A DNA stretch of 41,024 nt from a virus, in IMG/VR virus record IMGVR_UViG_3300010157_000115, positions 1 through 41,024 of that record, one strand, 5' to 3'. Of this stretch, positions 24,645-31,520 are shown one piece after another. Positions within the stretch are counted from its first letter, which is position 1, and every line of letters starts with the position of its first letter. The position numbers and the translations under genes were made by a program. A model generated the notes under the pieces. It was given only the letters and a program-made list of their open reading frames with translations. It ran no database searches and was not told where the DNA came from.

Positions 24645-25118
24645 CTAAGATAGGAAAAGGGCGCGTTCGTCGTTTCTGCGCTTGACTAGCCCCGGTAGGA
24701 TTTTACCCCCACCCCGTGTAAACTTCAAGAACTCATCAGCCGCTTCAGGCTCTCCCCGAAGAACCTTCTGACGGAGCGTTGACCGCTGAACTCCTCCCAG
24801 ACCAAGATTAAAAGCAAAGCTGCACAGAGCATCGAACTGACCTTGGGCCAGTGGTACAGGAAAAAGTTTGGCGATGCCAGCCTCAAATCGCTGGAGATCA
24901 GCACTAAGGATTCCATCTACTTCGGCTCCTGAAAATACGCGGTTATCTTCCGCTTTAAGCGGGTAAGCATCTCTCTGATCCAAAGGAAAACGACCTTGAT
25001 CGGGGTATAAAACATGGCCAACTCCTACAGTCCAGAGCCGCGCTGGGCAACGGTAAGGCTTTAGCCGCACACCCTCATGGTGCTTTATAAGTTCTTTGCA
25101 CCGCTGCGAAACCTTCAC
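24645..25118 (-). CDS. endolysin, GH24 lysozyme with Glu-Cys-Thr triad
   Basis: A 157-aa T4-type/RrrD-type lysozyme (glycoside hydrolase 24) that cleaves the peptidoglycan MurNAc-GlcNAc bond. The catalytic region reads KHHEGVRLKPYRCPARLWTV, then GVGH, giving Glu15-x8-Cys24-x5-Thr30. This is the known E-(D/C)-T triad with Cys replacing the more common Asp. The central helix FDALCSFAFNLGLGGVQRST and the end GLVKRRNDERALFL are typical. There is no signal peptide or SAR segment, so release depends on a holin, and three to four small membrane proteins are encoded immediately upstream. The start overlaps the holin-like gene stop by 4 bp. Confidence 0.93.
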   Translation of the reverse strand: MKVSQRCKELIKHHEGVRLKPYRCPARLWTVGVGHVLYPDQGRFPLDQRDAYPLKAEDNRVFSGAEVDGILSADLQRFEAGIAKLFPVPLAQGQFDALCSFAFNLGLGGVQRSTLRQKVLRGEPEAADEFLKFTRGGGKILPGLVKRRNDERALFLS

Positions 25119-25606
25119 TCCTTGCCGCCTTTAAACGCTCTGCCCCCGAAATGAAAGCTGATGATTGACGCAAAGATGATCTGGGTGTCAGAGTCCCACA
25201 GCTTGGTCAACAAAACATCAAAGGCCACCCCGTGGTTCCAAGCGTAAACAAAACCGCCGATTTCAACAAACGCAAACAGCAGGAAGAAGCCATACGTCAG
25301 CAAGGGGCGTACACCGGCCCGGAGATTCACCATCCACTGTGATGCACCCTGCCCTATGGCAATATCATGGGCGTACAGTGCAGCCCGTTCTGATGCCTCT
25401 GCTTCAATGGCTTGGCCCTCTACCCTAATCTCTTCCACCCTTTGCTGGGCTTCAAAACCTGCTTTACGGAGTTCCAGTTCACGCTCAGTCTGGAGCTTTG
25501 CCATAGTCAATTCGTGGCTCTTGTCGGCACGGTCTTGGAAGAACCCAAGCAGCTTGGGCAGACCACCAGCGAGGAAGGAGATCAGGGTTGAGAATAGGGT
25601 TAGCAT
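25115..25606 (-). CDS. holin-like membrane protein (3-TM, GTA-holin type)
   Basis: A 163-aa protein with an N-terminal hydrophobic segment (LFSTLISFLAGGLPKLLGFF), a long charged helix (residues 28-75, coiled-coil-like KLQTERELELRKAGFEAQQR), a second membrane segment LLTYGFFLLFAFVEIGGFVY and a third IIFASIISFHFGG followed by RAF. This pattern, with VRPLLTY and ISFHFGGRAF, matches the 3-TM holin family known from gene-transfer-agent and phage lysis cassettes. It would permeabilise the inner membrane and release the adjacent lysozyme. It overlaps the lysozyme start by 4 bp and the 76-aa gene by 7 bp. Confidence 0.85.
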   Translation of the reverse strand: MLTLFSTLISFLAGGLPKLLGFFQDRADKSHELTMAKLQTERELELRKAGFEAQQRVEEIRVEGQAIEAEASERAALYAHDIAIGQGASQWMVNLRAGVRPLLTYGFFLLFAFVEIGGFVYAWNHGVAFDVLLTKLWDSDTQIIFASIISFHFGGRAFKGGKE

Positions 25607-25830
25607 TTCTTTTCGTCCTCTTCGTCGTGAGACAGTTTTACGCCAGCCAACAGGCCAATGAACCCACCGACAATGGTTTGAAACGCTGGGCTAATTAGTT
25701 TAAATATTTCAGAGTTGTCCACCTTCTCGTCAAACAACCCAATCATCAGCACCGCTACCATGCCCATAACGACGATGCACAGGGTGAAGCTGACCATCAA
25801 AGTTACTGCAAAAGTGAGTTTGGCTTTCAT
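25600..25830 (-). CDS. small two-TM membrane protein, lysis cassette
   Basis: A 76-aa protein with two hydrophobic helices (LTFAVTLMVSFTLCIVVMGM and onward, and AFQTIVGGFIGLLAGVKL) and an acidic C-terminus (HDEEDEKKC). It overlaps its neighbours at both ends (ATGA at the 50-aa gene, 7 bp at the holin-like gene). By position and topology it is a holin, antiholin or pinholin candidate. The sequence does not show which of the membrane proteins here is the pore former. Confidence 0.75.
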   Translation of the reverse strand: MKAKLTFAVTLMVSFTLCIVVMGMVAVLMIGLFDEKVDNSEIFKLISPAFQTIVGGFIGLLAGVKLSHDEEDEKKC

Positions 25831-25979
25831 TTGTCCCGCCTATTCCACATTTCAAATAGAGCCTTGACCTTCTCTTCTAGTACCGCCACGCGCAGGTCTA
25901 ACTTTGCCAAGACGATAATCAAAGTGATCAGCGCCAGCAGGATCGGCCATGCTTTGGACAGGACTTCAAATAAGTCCAC
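25827..25979 (-). CDS. 50-aa one-TM protein with C-terminal coiled coil, lysis cassette
   Basis: A 50-codon frame starting at GTG 25979 and ending in TGA that overlaps the next ATG (ATGA, 25827-25830). The product begins MDLFEVLSKAWPILLALITL with a membrane helix (WPILLALITLIIVLAKL), then a short heptad helix (LRVAVLEEKVKALFEMWN) and a basic tip RRDK. The layout resembles XhlA-type or spanin-like accessory lysis proteins. The start is GTG with no strong ribosome binding site, but it lies 1 base after the stop of the 56-aa gene, so reinitiation is likely. Confidence 0.7.
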   Translation of the reverse strand: MDLFEVLSKAWPILLALITLIIVLAKLDLRVAVLEEKVKALFEMWNRRDK

Positions 25980-25980
25980 A

Positions 25981-26151
25981 TTAGCGCCCAAATGTCAGAG
26001 AGGCGTAAACGATAGCGGACATACTGACGATCAAGACACCAGTGGTCTTCATAATCACGCCCTCAAGCCGCTTGAGCCGAGCATTGATCTGTGCATACCG
26101 TTCGGCACACACTGCCTCGTGAGAGGTAAACCGGATATCAATATCGCTCAT
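25981..26151 (-). CDS. 56-aa XhlA-like membrane protein, lysis cassette
   Basis: A 56-codon gene whose ATG overlaps the stop of the kinase-nucleotidyltransferase gene (26148-26151). The product starts MSDIDIRFTSHEAVCAERYA, continues QINARLKRLEGVIMK as a short amphipathic helix, then a membrane helix TGVLIVSMSAIVYASLTF and ends GR. The helix-before-TM layout and the FTSHEAVCAERY motif match a small phage family often annotated hemolysin XhlA-like or hypothetical membrane protein beside holins. It probably assists membrane disruption. Confidence 0.75.
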   Translation of the reverse strand: MSDIDIRFTSHEAVCAERYAQINARLKRLEGVIMKTTGVLIVSMSAIVYASLTFGR

Positions 26152-26990
26152 ACGCCCATCTTCTTTCTGATTTCAGTTGCGGAGATAGCGTGAGTGGCAG
26201 CGTCAAACACTTCCTGCTCAATCTTGTAGCCCACATCCCTGCCGTAAGTGATGTTCACCACATTTGGCACAAGCTGTATCTCGTACTGCCCTTGGTACAG
26301 GGGGTCTAGGTCACGCTTGATCAGGTCTTTCACCTGCTCTGCGGCAAAGGGGTTGGAGCCATTCCAGCCTTGGCAGTCCCTGATCTGGATGACCACTTGG
26401 CCCGTCTTGGCAATGGCCCGATCAAACAGGGCACGATGCCCCGGATGCCACGGTTGCCAGCGGCCTAGCATCTGCACGGTTTCCTTCTTCCAGTCAAACA
26501 CCGGGCGACGGCGGCTGTCTAGGATGTGCTGACCAATAAACTCGGCCCACTTCTCGGCGTTCTGCTCAGTGACTCGGAAGTCATATTCCTTCGGTGGAAT
26601 AAACGCTTTGTTGGTATCGTCAAACCTGCCCTGATCAATGGTGTCTACCCAGATCATCCAGTCAGCCTTGAAGTTGTTCCGCATCTCCACCAAGGGTGCT
26701 ACGAAGTCGCAGATCACAAAGTCGCCGGTAGACTTGAAGGCAAACTCGGCCATGCGTAAACTCTGACGGATGCGGCCCTCTTTACTGAAATCCCAATCAT
26801 TGAACCGCTTGCGGATGTCGTCAGCGTTGAACCAGTCCACGCTGCATTTGTAGGACTTAGGAACGTGTTCAGATGCCCGGTAAGCAGGCATATGCTTCAC
26901 ATCCGAGTTGCACTCAAGATACTTCTTCAGTGCGGTAGCAAGCGTCGTTTTGCCGCTACCCGGCAGACCCATGATCAGGATTTTTTTCAT
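26148..26990 (-). CDS. adenylylsulfate-kinase-like / HxGH nucleotidyltransferase fusion (putative mini PAPS synthetase)
   Basis: A 280-aa two-domain enzyme. Residues 1-160 are a P-loop kinase of the APS-kinase (CysC) type: MGLPGSGKTTLA (Lys14), the substrate region WFNADDIRKRFNDWDFSKEG (Asp57, Arg60), FVICDFVAPLVEMRNNF (93-107) and the late lid/KAF motif DDTNKAFIPPKEYDF. Residues 172-280 are a nucleotidyltransferase Rossmann domain with GRWQPWHPGHRALF (H182-P-G-H185), GSNPFAAEQ and ISATEIR (269-275). The order, APS kinase then HxGH transferase, is that of animal PAPS synthetases (HNGH motif), but the second domain is far shorter and its motifs look more like NMN/cytidylyl-transferases. The next gene upstream is a PAPS-type sulfotransferase, overlapping by 4 bp, so PAPS supply is the best hypothesis. 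NAD-related or other chemistry remains possible. Confidence 0.8.
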   Translation of the reverse strand: MKKILIMGLPGSGKTTLATALKKYLECNSDVKHMPAYRASEHVPKSYKCSVDWFNADDIRKRFNDWDFSKEGRIRQSLRMAEFAFKSTGDFVICDFVAPLVEMRNNFKADWMIWVDTIDQGRFDDTNKAFIPPKEYDFRVTEQNAEKWAEFIGQHILDSRRRPVFDWKKETVQMLGRWQPWHPGHRALFDRAIAKTGQVVIQIRDCQGWNGSNPFAAEQVKDLIKRDLDPLYQGQYEIQLVPNVVNITYGRDVGYKIEQEVFDAATHAISATEIRKKMGV

Positions 26991-27805
26991 TTGACTTTGT
27001 ACAGTTGTTTGACTGCAAACTCCGGTGCTGGCTTGCGCCAGAAATCTTTACCAGCGTACTTTTCCCACACTGACTTAGGCAGGATGGACGGGCGTTCTTG
27101 CCATGTTACCTCTTTGCGTACCGTGTGCAGGCTCTTCATGTTCAGCGCCTTATCAAACACTTCATTCTCGTACTCCACGTTTTTAAAGTCGTGGTCAAAG
27201 TATTGTTTACCAATGAACTGATACAACTCACGCATCACGCTTTGAGGCTGTTTGCAAAGCATCTCGTACTCCACCAGCATGATCATGTCGGGGTTCAGCA
27301 GTAGACCCTCTTCCAAGAAGTAATAGGGCTTGACCACTTGGCCCTCTTTCTTCACATCCATCAGGGCATCGCACCGGGTTGTGACTGTCTGCCTAGCTTC
27401 ATCGTCTGTTAGTGCCGCACCATACAAAGAGTTCTTAGCCGAGATACGCTCAAAGCTGTCCAGAATCCACGGCAAGTCACGCACACAGCAGATGATCTTG
27501 GTTTGTGGATAGAGGTCTTTCAGCAGTGATGTCTTGGCTGTCCAGCCCCGGCTGGTGTCAAACACCGTGTTCGGCGTGACGGCTTTGTAGTAAGCGTTGA
27601 TTACGTCTTTGAGTATCTGCTTGCGGCGATCTTCATCTATCAGGTGGTTGCTCTCACTGCCCGTGATGACGTTGATGGTCGAGGTGACCAAGCCTTGCAC
27701 GGGGGATGAGATGTCAGCGTAGAACTCAGGGTTCTGGCGCAGGATAGCCGACAGCAGGGTCGAGCCTGACCGTGGCAAACCAGAGATGAAGAAGAACTCT
27801 TTCAT
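26987..27805 (-). CDS. PAPS-dependent sulfotransferase
   Basis: A 272-aa sulfotransferase. The 5'-phosphosulfate loop is SGLPRSGSTLL (Gly9-Thr16). The 3'-phosphate-binding motif is CVRDLPWILDSFERI, with Arg109 and Ser117 at the usual 8-residue distance. Length and layout fit the Sulfotransfer family, which moves sulfate from PAPS to a hydroxyl or amine on sugars, lipids, peptides or small molecules. It acts in the host cytoplasm, since no signal or membrane segment is seen. It is coupled by 4-bp overlaps to the accessory fibre gene before it and the APS-kinase fusion after it. The acceptor is unknown; candidates are host surface glycans, LPS precursors or the neighbouring virion adhesins. Confidence 0.9.
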   Translation of the reverse strand: MKEFFFISGLPRSGSTLLSAILRQNPEFYADISSPVQGLVTSTINVITGSESNHLIDEDRRKQILKDVINAYYKAVTPNTVFDTSRGWTAKTSLLKDLYPQTKIICCVRDLPWILDSFERISAKNSLYGAALTDDEARQTVTTRCDALMDVKKEGQVVKPYYFLEEGLLLNPDMIMLVEYEMLCKQPQSVMRELYQFIGKQYFDHDFKNVEYENEVFDKALNMKSLHTVRKEVTWQERPSILPKSVWEKYAGKDFWRKPAPEFAVKQLYKVK

Positions 27806-28227
27806 GCCTGTGGAATCCAGCTAACCGTGGCTTCATCCCATTGGTATCGCACGTTGCCGCCGTTCATCACGGCATCTGCTGGCCTTGCGACAGGCGCAGC
27901 CCAAGTCATTGTGTCCAAGTAGCCAACCCAAGACGGATAAGGCTTACGGGCTTCATGCTCAGTGACCTTGGCTGCGTTGAACTCTGCCTCGGTCAAGACT
28001 TGCAGAACGCCAGCAATGGTCGTGTCAGCATCGTCATCGCAAGTGCCGTAGTATCTTGGCGCACGGAGGTATGTGCCATCAGACGCTGTTGCTACAGGCC
28101 ATGTAGAACTGTCGTGCCAAATGTGTTTATAACCCTTGACATCAGGCATAGATGGGCCAGTGCGCTGGGGTTCGGCTGTGCAGACTATTTTGGTTACTGC
28201 GTCTACTTCGGTGATGCAAATATACAT
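27802..28227 (-). CDS. tail-fibre accessory-type protein, unknown
   Basis: A 141-aa protein (begins MYICITEVDAVTKIVCTAEP). The N-terminal part is mixed alpha/beta. The middle contains HIWHDSSTWPVATASDG and a helix AEFNAAKVTEHEARKPYPSW. The end, ADAVMNGGNVRYQWDEATVS then WIP, follows the pattern P.D.....Y.WDE....W seen in small phage proteins encoded next to tail fibres. It lies directly after the three adhesin genes and before the sulfotransferase. A fibre assembly chaperone is one possibility, not demonstrated. AAAGGAGCACC is its ribosome binding site. Confidence 0.65.
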   Translation of the reverse strand: MYICITEVDAVTKIVCTAEPQRTGPSMPDVKGYKHIWHDSSTWPVATASDGTYLRAPRYYGTCDDDADTTIAGVLQVLTEAEFNAAKVTEHEARKPYPSWVGYLDTMTWAAPVARPADAVMNGGNVRYQWDEATVSWIPQA

Positions 28228-28244
28228 TGTGGTGCTCCTTTAAA

Positions 28245-29219
28245 TTAAACTGCTACTCTGCGGATGGCTCTAACGGCAGTGTTATAGGTTTTGTTGTAAT
28301 TAAATTGACCCCCAGTAACAAAATATTGACTACACGCAAAATAATCAGAAGCCTGCGTACTAGACCAATAATAAAAATTAATAACAAATTGTTCTGCACC
28401 TCCAGATTGAAAAGCTGTAGCAGAAGTTTGTGCTGGCGTTCCTGTTGTGTAGTTACTGGCCCGAGCAGGGACTGCGTTGGCGTTTACGCCGTATGAGGTG
28501 CTGTTACTTGCAGTAGTAGGTTTCAGGTTGTAGTAGCAGACTTCAAGTTCATTCTTTGCTGGCATATACCAGTCTGAAAAGCCGCCAGTAGAAACCGCTT
28601 CACAAAACTGTGCCGCAGGGTGACTAGCGTTGTTCATATTTGCGCTGTTTGTAGGCCCGTCAATGACCGAACTTGTACCAGAAGTTAATGTAGTTGTAGT
28701 TTTCCATTTTTTAGACGTATTTTGAGCAGAAGCAACAGGGCCAACTATTAAGTTGTAATCAGCAATGCTATTACCAGCGGTAGAAATTTGACCAGCATAA
28801 AAGCCGCCGCCATAAGCATCACCAATAGCCAAAGGACTTGCACTGTTTGATGCCGCACTTGCTGGCCCTGTACCGCCCGGCGTAGCAGCGGTAACTTTGA
28901 AAGTGTAAGCCGTACCCCCGCTTAAACCGCTAATCGTAATAGGAGACGCACCTGTTCCTGTCAAACTTCCGGGGGTTGATGTTGCAGTGTACGTAACAGT
29001 CCCCGTACCAAGGTCTGTAGGCGCAGTGTATGTCACTGTTGCAGAGCCTAGCCCAGCAGTAGCAGTCCCAATCGTAGGTGCGCCGGGGCTTCTGGGCCAG
29101 ATGCCTTGCTTCACATAGTTTGTTGCTTGGTCAAGCGTCCAGATACCTTTAGCTGACGAGGTTGTCGGGGCTGTTGGGTTCTGGGTGATGATGCCGCCGG
29201 GGAACTGTTTAATACTCAT
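28245..29219 (-). CDS. adhesin A: one FN3 domain plus C-terminal lectin-like (Lcl_C/DUF1566) domain
   Basis: A 324-aa putative receptor-binding protein. The N-terminus has an anchor-like segment KGIWTLDQATNYVKQGIWP. Residues 42-130 form a fibronectin type III domain (APTIGTATAGLGSATVTYTA to GLSGGTAYTFKVTA). Residues 131-324 are a lectin-like domain: GGGFYAGQISTAGNSIADYN, GGFSDWYMPAKNELEVCY, YYWSSTQ, VRAIRRVAV. This is the Legionella-collagen-like C-terminal/DUF1566 C-type-lectin fold used as a ligand-binding head. It is paralogous to the next two genes. Residues between WSST and VRAIR differ most from its paralogues, consistent with a binding face under selection. Confidence 0.8.
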   Translation of the reverse strand: MSIKQFPGGIITQNPTAPTTSSAKGIWTLDQATNYVKQGIWPRSPGAPTIGTATAGLGSATVTYTAPTDLGTGTVTYTATSTPGSLTGTGASPITISGLSGGTAYTFKVTAATPGGTGPASAASNSASPLAIGDAYGGGFYAGQISTAGNSIADYNLIVGPVASAQNTSKKWKTTTTLTSGTSSVIDGPTNSANMNNASHPAAQFCEAVSTGGFSDWYMPAKNELEVCYYNLKPTTASNSTSYGVNANAVPARASNYTTGTPAQTSATAFQSGGAEQFVINFYYWSSTQASDYFACSQYFVTGGQFNYNKTYNTAVRAIRRVAV

Positions 29220-29228
29220 GGCTGTTCC

Positions 29229-29894
29229 TTAGACTGCAACTCTGCGGATGGCACGAACATTGACAGCGTAGGTCTTATAGTATCCGCTTTGACCACCGCT
29301 ACCAAAACTCTCAAACCAACCGTATGTTGCGGAGTTTTCTGTACTTGACCAATAATAGTAAGAAGTAAATGCTTCTGCGCCCGTAGATGTCACAAAGGCA
29401 GCGGCTGATGTTTGGGCTGGATTACCAGAAGTGTAGTTACTTGCTCTAGCAGGGACAGCATTTGCATTTATTCCAAAACTAGTGTTATTAGCCCCAGTTG
29501 TTGGCTTTAAATTAAAGTAGCAGACATCCAACTCGTTTAAAGCGGGCATATACCAATCGTTAAAACCACCAGTAGTTACCGCTTTACAGAATGCTCCAGC
29601 AGGATTAGTTACGTTATTCATTGCCGCGCTGTTGGCGGGGCCGTTAATTAAGGAACTTGTTCCAGGGGTTGATGTGTTTACTATTTTCCATTGCTTGCTG
29701 GCATTTTGTGCAGAGGCTACTGGCCCTATAACTAAGTTGTAGTCCGCTATGCCATTACCCGCTGTAGAAATTTGACCAGCAAAATAACCACCACCATATA
29801 CCTGCCCAATTACAAGTGGTGGGTCAGGCCAAATGTTTTGACCCTTAGCTTGCATCTGCTGAGTGACTGTCCAGATTCCAGAAAAATTAGGCAT
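29229..29894 (-). CDS. adhesin B: lectin-like domain without FN3
   Basis: A 221-aa paralogue of the flanking adhesins. A short anchor (FSGIWTVTQQMQAKGQNIWP, similar to GIWTLDQ...GIWP of adhesin A) leads directly into the lectin-like domain (GGGYFAGQISTAGNGIADYN, GGFNDWYMPALNELDVCYF, YYYWSSTEN, VRAIRRVAV). No FN3 domain is present. The framework residues W-S-S-T, GGQ, KTY and VRAIR are kept, but the stretch between WSST and KTY is largely different from adhesin A at equal length. Its stop codon is fused with the ribosome binding site of adhesin A (TAAGGA). Confidence 0.8.
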   Translation of the reverse strand: MPNFSGIWTVTQQMQAKGQNIWPDPPLVIGQVYGGGYFAGQISTAGNGIADYNLVIGPVASAQNASKQWKIVNTSTPGTSSLINGPANSAAMNNVTNPAGAFCKAVTTGGFNDWYMPALNELDVCYFNLKPTTGANNTSFGINANAVPARASNYTSGNPAQTSAAAFVTSTGAEAFTSYYYWSSTENSATYGWFESFGSGGQSGYYKTYAVNVRAIRRVAV

Positions 29895-29902
29895 ACGTTT
29901 CC

Positions 29903-31105
29903 TTAGACTGCTACTCTGCGAATGGCGCGAATATAATGTGAATTGGTTTTATAAGGGTCATATACGTTTCCGTATGAAAAACCCTGTCTCCAAGCGCGAT
30001 CTGTATAAGGTGTAAATTGGGTACTAGACCAGTAAAATGGGCCAGATGAAGCAAATGCTTGTGAATTACTATCTTGAAAAATCGTTGCAGTAGTTTGTGC
30101 TGGATTGCCAGAAGTGTAAGTACTGGTTCTGGCTGGAACGGCATTTGCATTTATTCCAGAGCTAGTGTTGTTGGAAGCTGCGGTTGGTTTTAAATTAAAG
30201 TAGCAAACATCAAGTTCATTTTTGGCAGGGGAGTACCAGTCACTAAAACCGCCAACAGTCAAACCTTTGCAAAACTGTGCTGCTGGATGACTAGAATTAT
30301 TCATTGCCGTGCTGTTGGCAGGGCCGTCAATAAGCGAGGATGTTCCAGTTGTAGCTGAGTTTGATGTTTTATATTGTTTGCTGCTGTTTTGTGCTGAAGC
30401 TACTGGCCCAACAACCAAGTTATAGTCAGCAATGCTATTACCGGCGGTAGAAATTTGACCAGCAAAATAACCCCCTGCATAGGCCTGACCTATAGTTGGA
30501 AGCGTGGTTATTGAGTTACTTGCCGCACTAGCTGCGCTTGTTCCAATTGCATTGGTAGCCGTGACCGTGAACGTATAAGATGTCCCGCCAGTTAGTCCTG
30601 TGACCGTAATTGTTCCAGACCCTGCTTGGCTCAATGTGCCAGTAATTCCACTTGGGCTTGAGGTGGCTGTATAAGACGTAATTGTAGAACCGCCATCACT
30701 TGCTGGCGCTGTGTAAGAAACAGTCGCCGTTGTTGCGCCTGTAGAGGTCGCAGTGCCAATTGTAGGCGCACCGGGGACTGTAAGATTGGGGGTAACGCTA
30801 CCTGATGCAGAACTTAAAGGACTTGGGCCGTAAGCATTAGTTGCAAACACTTTAAATGTGTACGCCGTTCCGTTGGATAAGCCGCTTACAGTAACGGGAG
30901 AAGATGCGCCCGTGCCAATAATACCGCTTGGAGTTGAGACAACAGAGTACCCAGTAATAGCCCCGCCACCAACATCAGCAGGGGCGGTAAAAGTTACAGA
31001 AGCGGAGGAATTCCCACCCGTAGCCGTGCCAATCGTAGGGGCGTTAGCAACCTTCAGGGCGTTGTACCCCGGCAAGACAATACCAGCTTGATAGCGCATC
31101 GACAT
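29903..31105 (-). CDS. adhesin C: two FN3 domains plus lectin-like domain
   Basis: A 400-aa protein, the longest of the three adhesins. Residues 1-20 (MSMRYQAGIVLPGYNALKVA) are a separate N-terminal piece. Residues 21-108 and 109-205 are two FN3 repeats, each starting APTIGTAT and ending in a GTAYTFKV or GTSYTFTV strand. Residues 206-400 are the lectin-like domain (YAGGYFAGQISTAGNSIADY, GGFSDWYSPAKNELDVCYF, FYWSSTQ, IRAIRRVAV). It has RAIRR at the end like its paralogues but a one-residue longer, different ligand-face loop. As the first gene of the adhesin trio it may be the main host-range determinant, which is inference. Confidence 0.8.
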   Translation of the reverse strand: MSMRYQAGIVLPGYNALKVANAPTIGTATGGNSSASVTFTAPADVGGGAITGYSVVSTPSGIIGTGASSPVTVSGLSNGTAYTFKVFATNAYGPSPLSSASGSVTPNLTVPGAPTIGTATSTGATTATVSYTAPASDGGSTITSYTATSSPSGITGTLSQAGSGTITVTGLTGGTSYTFTVTATNAIGTSAASAASNSITTLPTIGQAYAGGYFAGQISTAGNSIADYNLVVGPVASAQNSSKQYKTSNSATTGTSSLIDGPANSTAMNNSSHPAAQFCKGLTVGGFSDWYSPAKNELDVCYFNLKPTAASNNTSSGINANAVPARTSTYTSGNPAQTTATIFQDSNSQAFASSGPFYWSSTQFTPYTDRAWRQGFSYGNVYDPYKTNSHYIRAIRRVAV

Positions 31106-31118
31106 GGTGCTACCCCGT

Positions 31119-31511
31119 TTAGGAAATCAACTCATACGAGATTGTGTAGGTCAACGCGCTTGCAGTACCAGAAGTTATGGAGATTGACGTGCCTTCCATC
31201 AAGTAGATGGCGGTTGTTTTGTCCACGGCAATCAGGGAAGCATTTGCTGGCACAGACACCGCCGATATGACTGGGTACGCCGTACCGCCCGAAGGAGCGG
31301 AGCCTTGAGCCACAGCGCCGTTGGTGTATATAGCCACAGTGGCATTAGCTGCTGAAGCCGTGGTGTTAGCCACTACGATCTGGTTGATCTTCATCACCGT
31401 GCCAGAAGCCGCCGCGTTTTGAAGTAGGACAACAGCAGTTGTGCCTGACGGTGTGAAGTAGGTCGTTGTGCCGTAGATTGCGGTGACGGCTACTATATTG
31501 GGATTTGCCAT
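31119..31511 (-). CDS. beta-rich virion protein
   Basis: A 130-aa protein beginning MANPNIVAVTAIYGTTTYFT. It is a beta-sandwich-like repeat of hydroxyl-rich strands with LLQNAAASGTVMKINQIVVA, NATVAIYTNG and AIYLMEGTSISITSGTASAL. This family is common in phage structural regions near fibres, with a start of the form MANPNIV.VT.IYG. No catalytic residues are seen. It probably decorates the tail or capsid or forms part of the fibre base. GGAACAATC precedes the ATG, the GGA belonging to a TAAGGA whose TAA is the stop of the 226-aa gene. Confidence 0.7.
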   Translation of the reverse strand: MANPNIVAVTAIYGTTTYFTPSGTTAVVLLQNAAASGTVMKINQIVVANTTASAANATVAIYTNGAVAQGSAPSGGTAYPVISAVSVPANASLIAVDKTTAIYLMEGTSISITSGTASALTYTISYELIS

Positions 31512-31520
31512 GATTGTTCC

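Noticed and set aside
28245-31105. Diversity-generating retroelement acting on the lectin domains
   Set aside because: No reverse transcriptase or template repeat is in the window, and synonymous as well as non-synonymous differences occur in framework codons (for example WSST codons differ), which points to ordinary divergence of paralogues.
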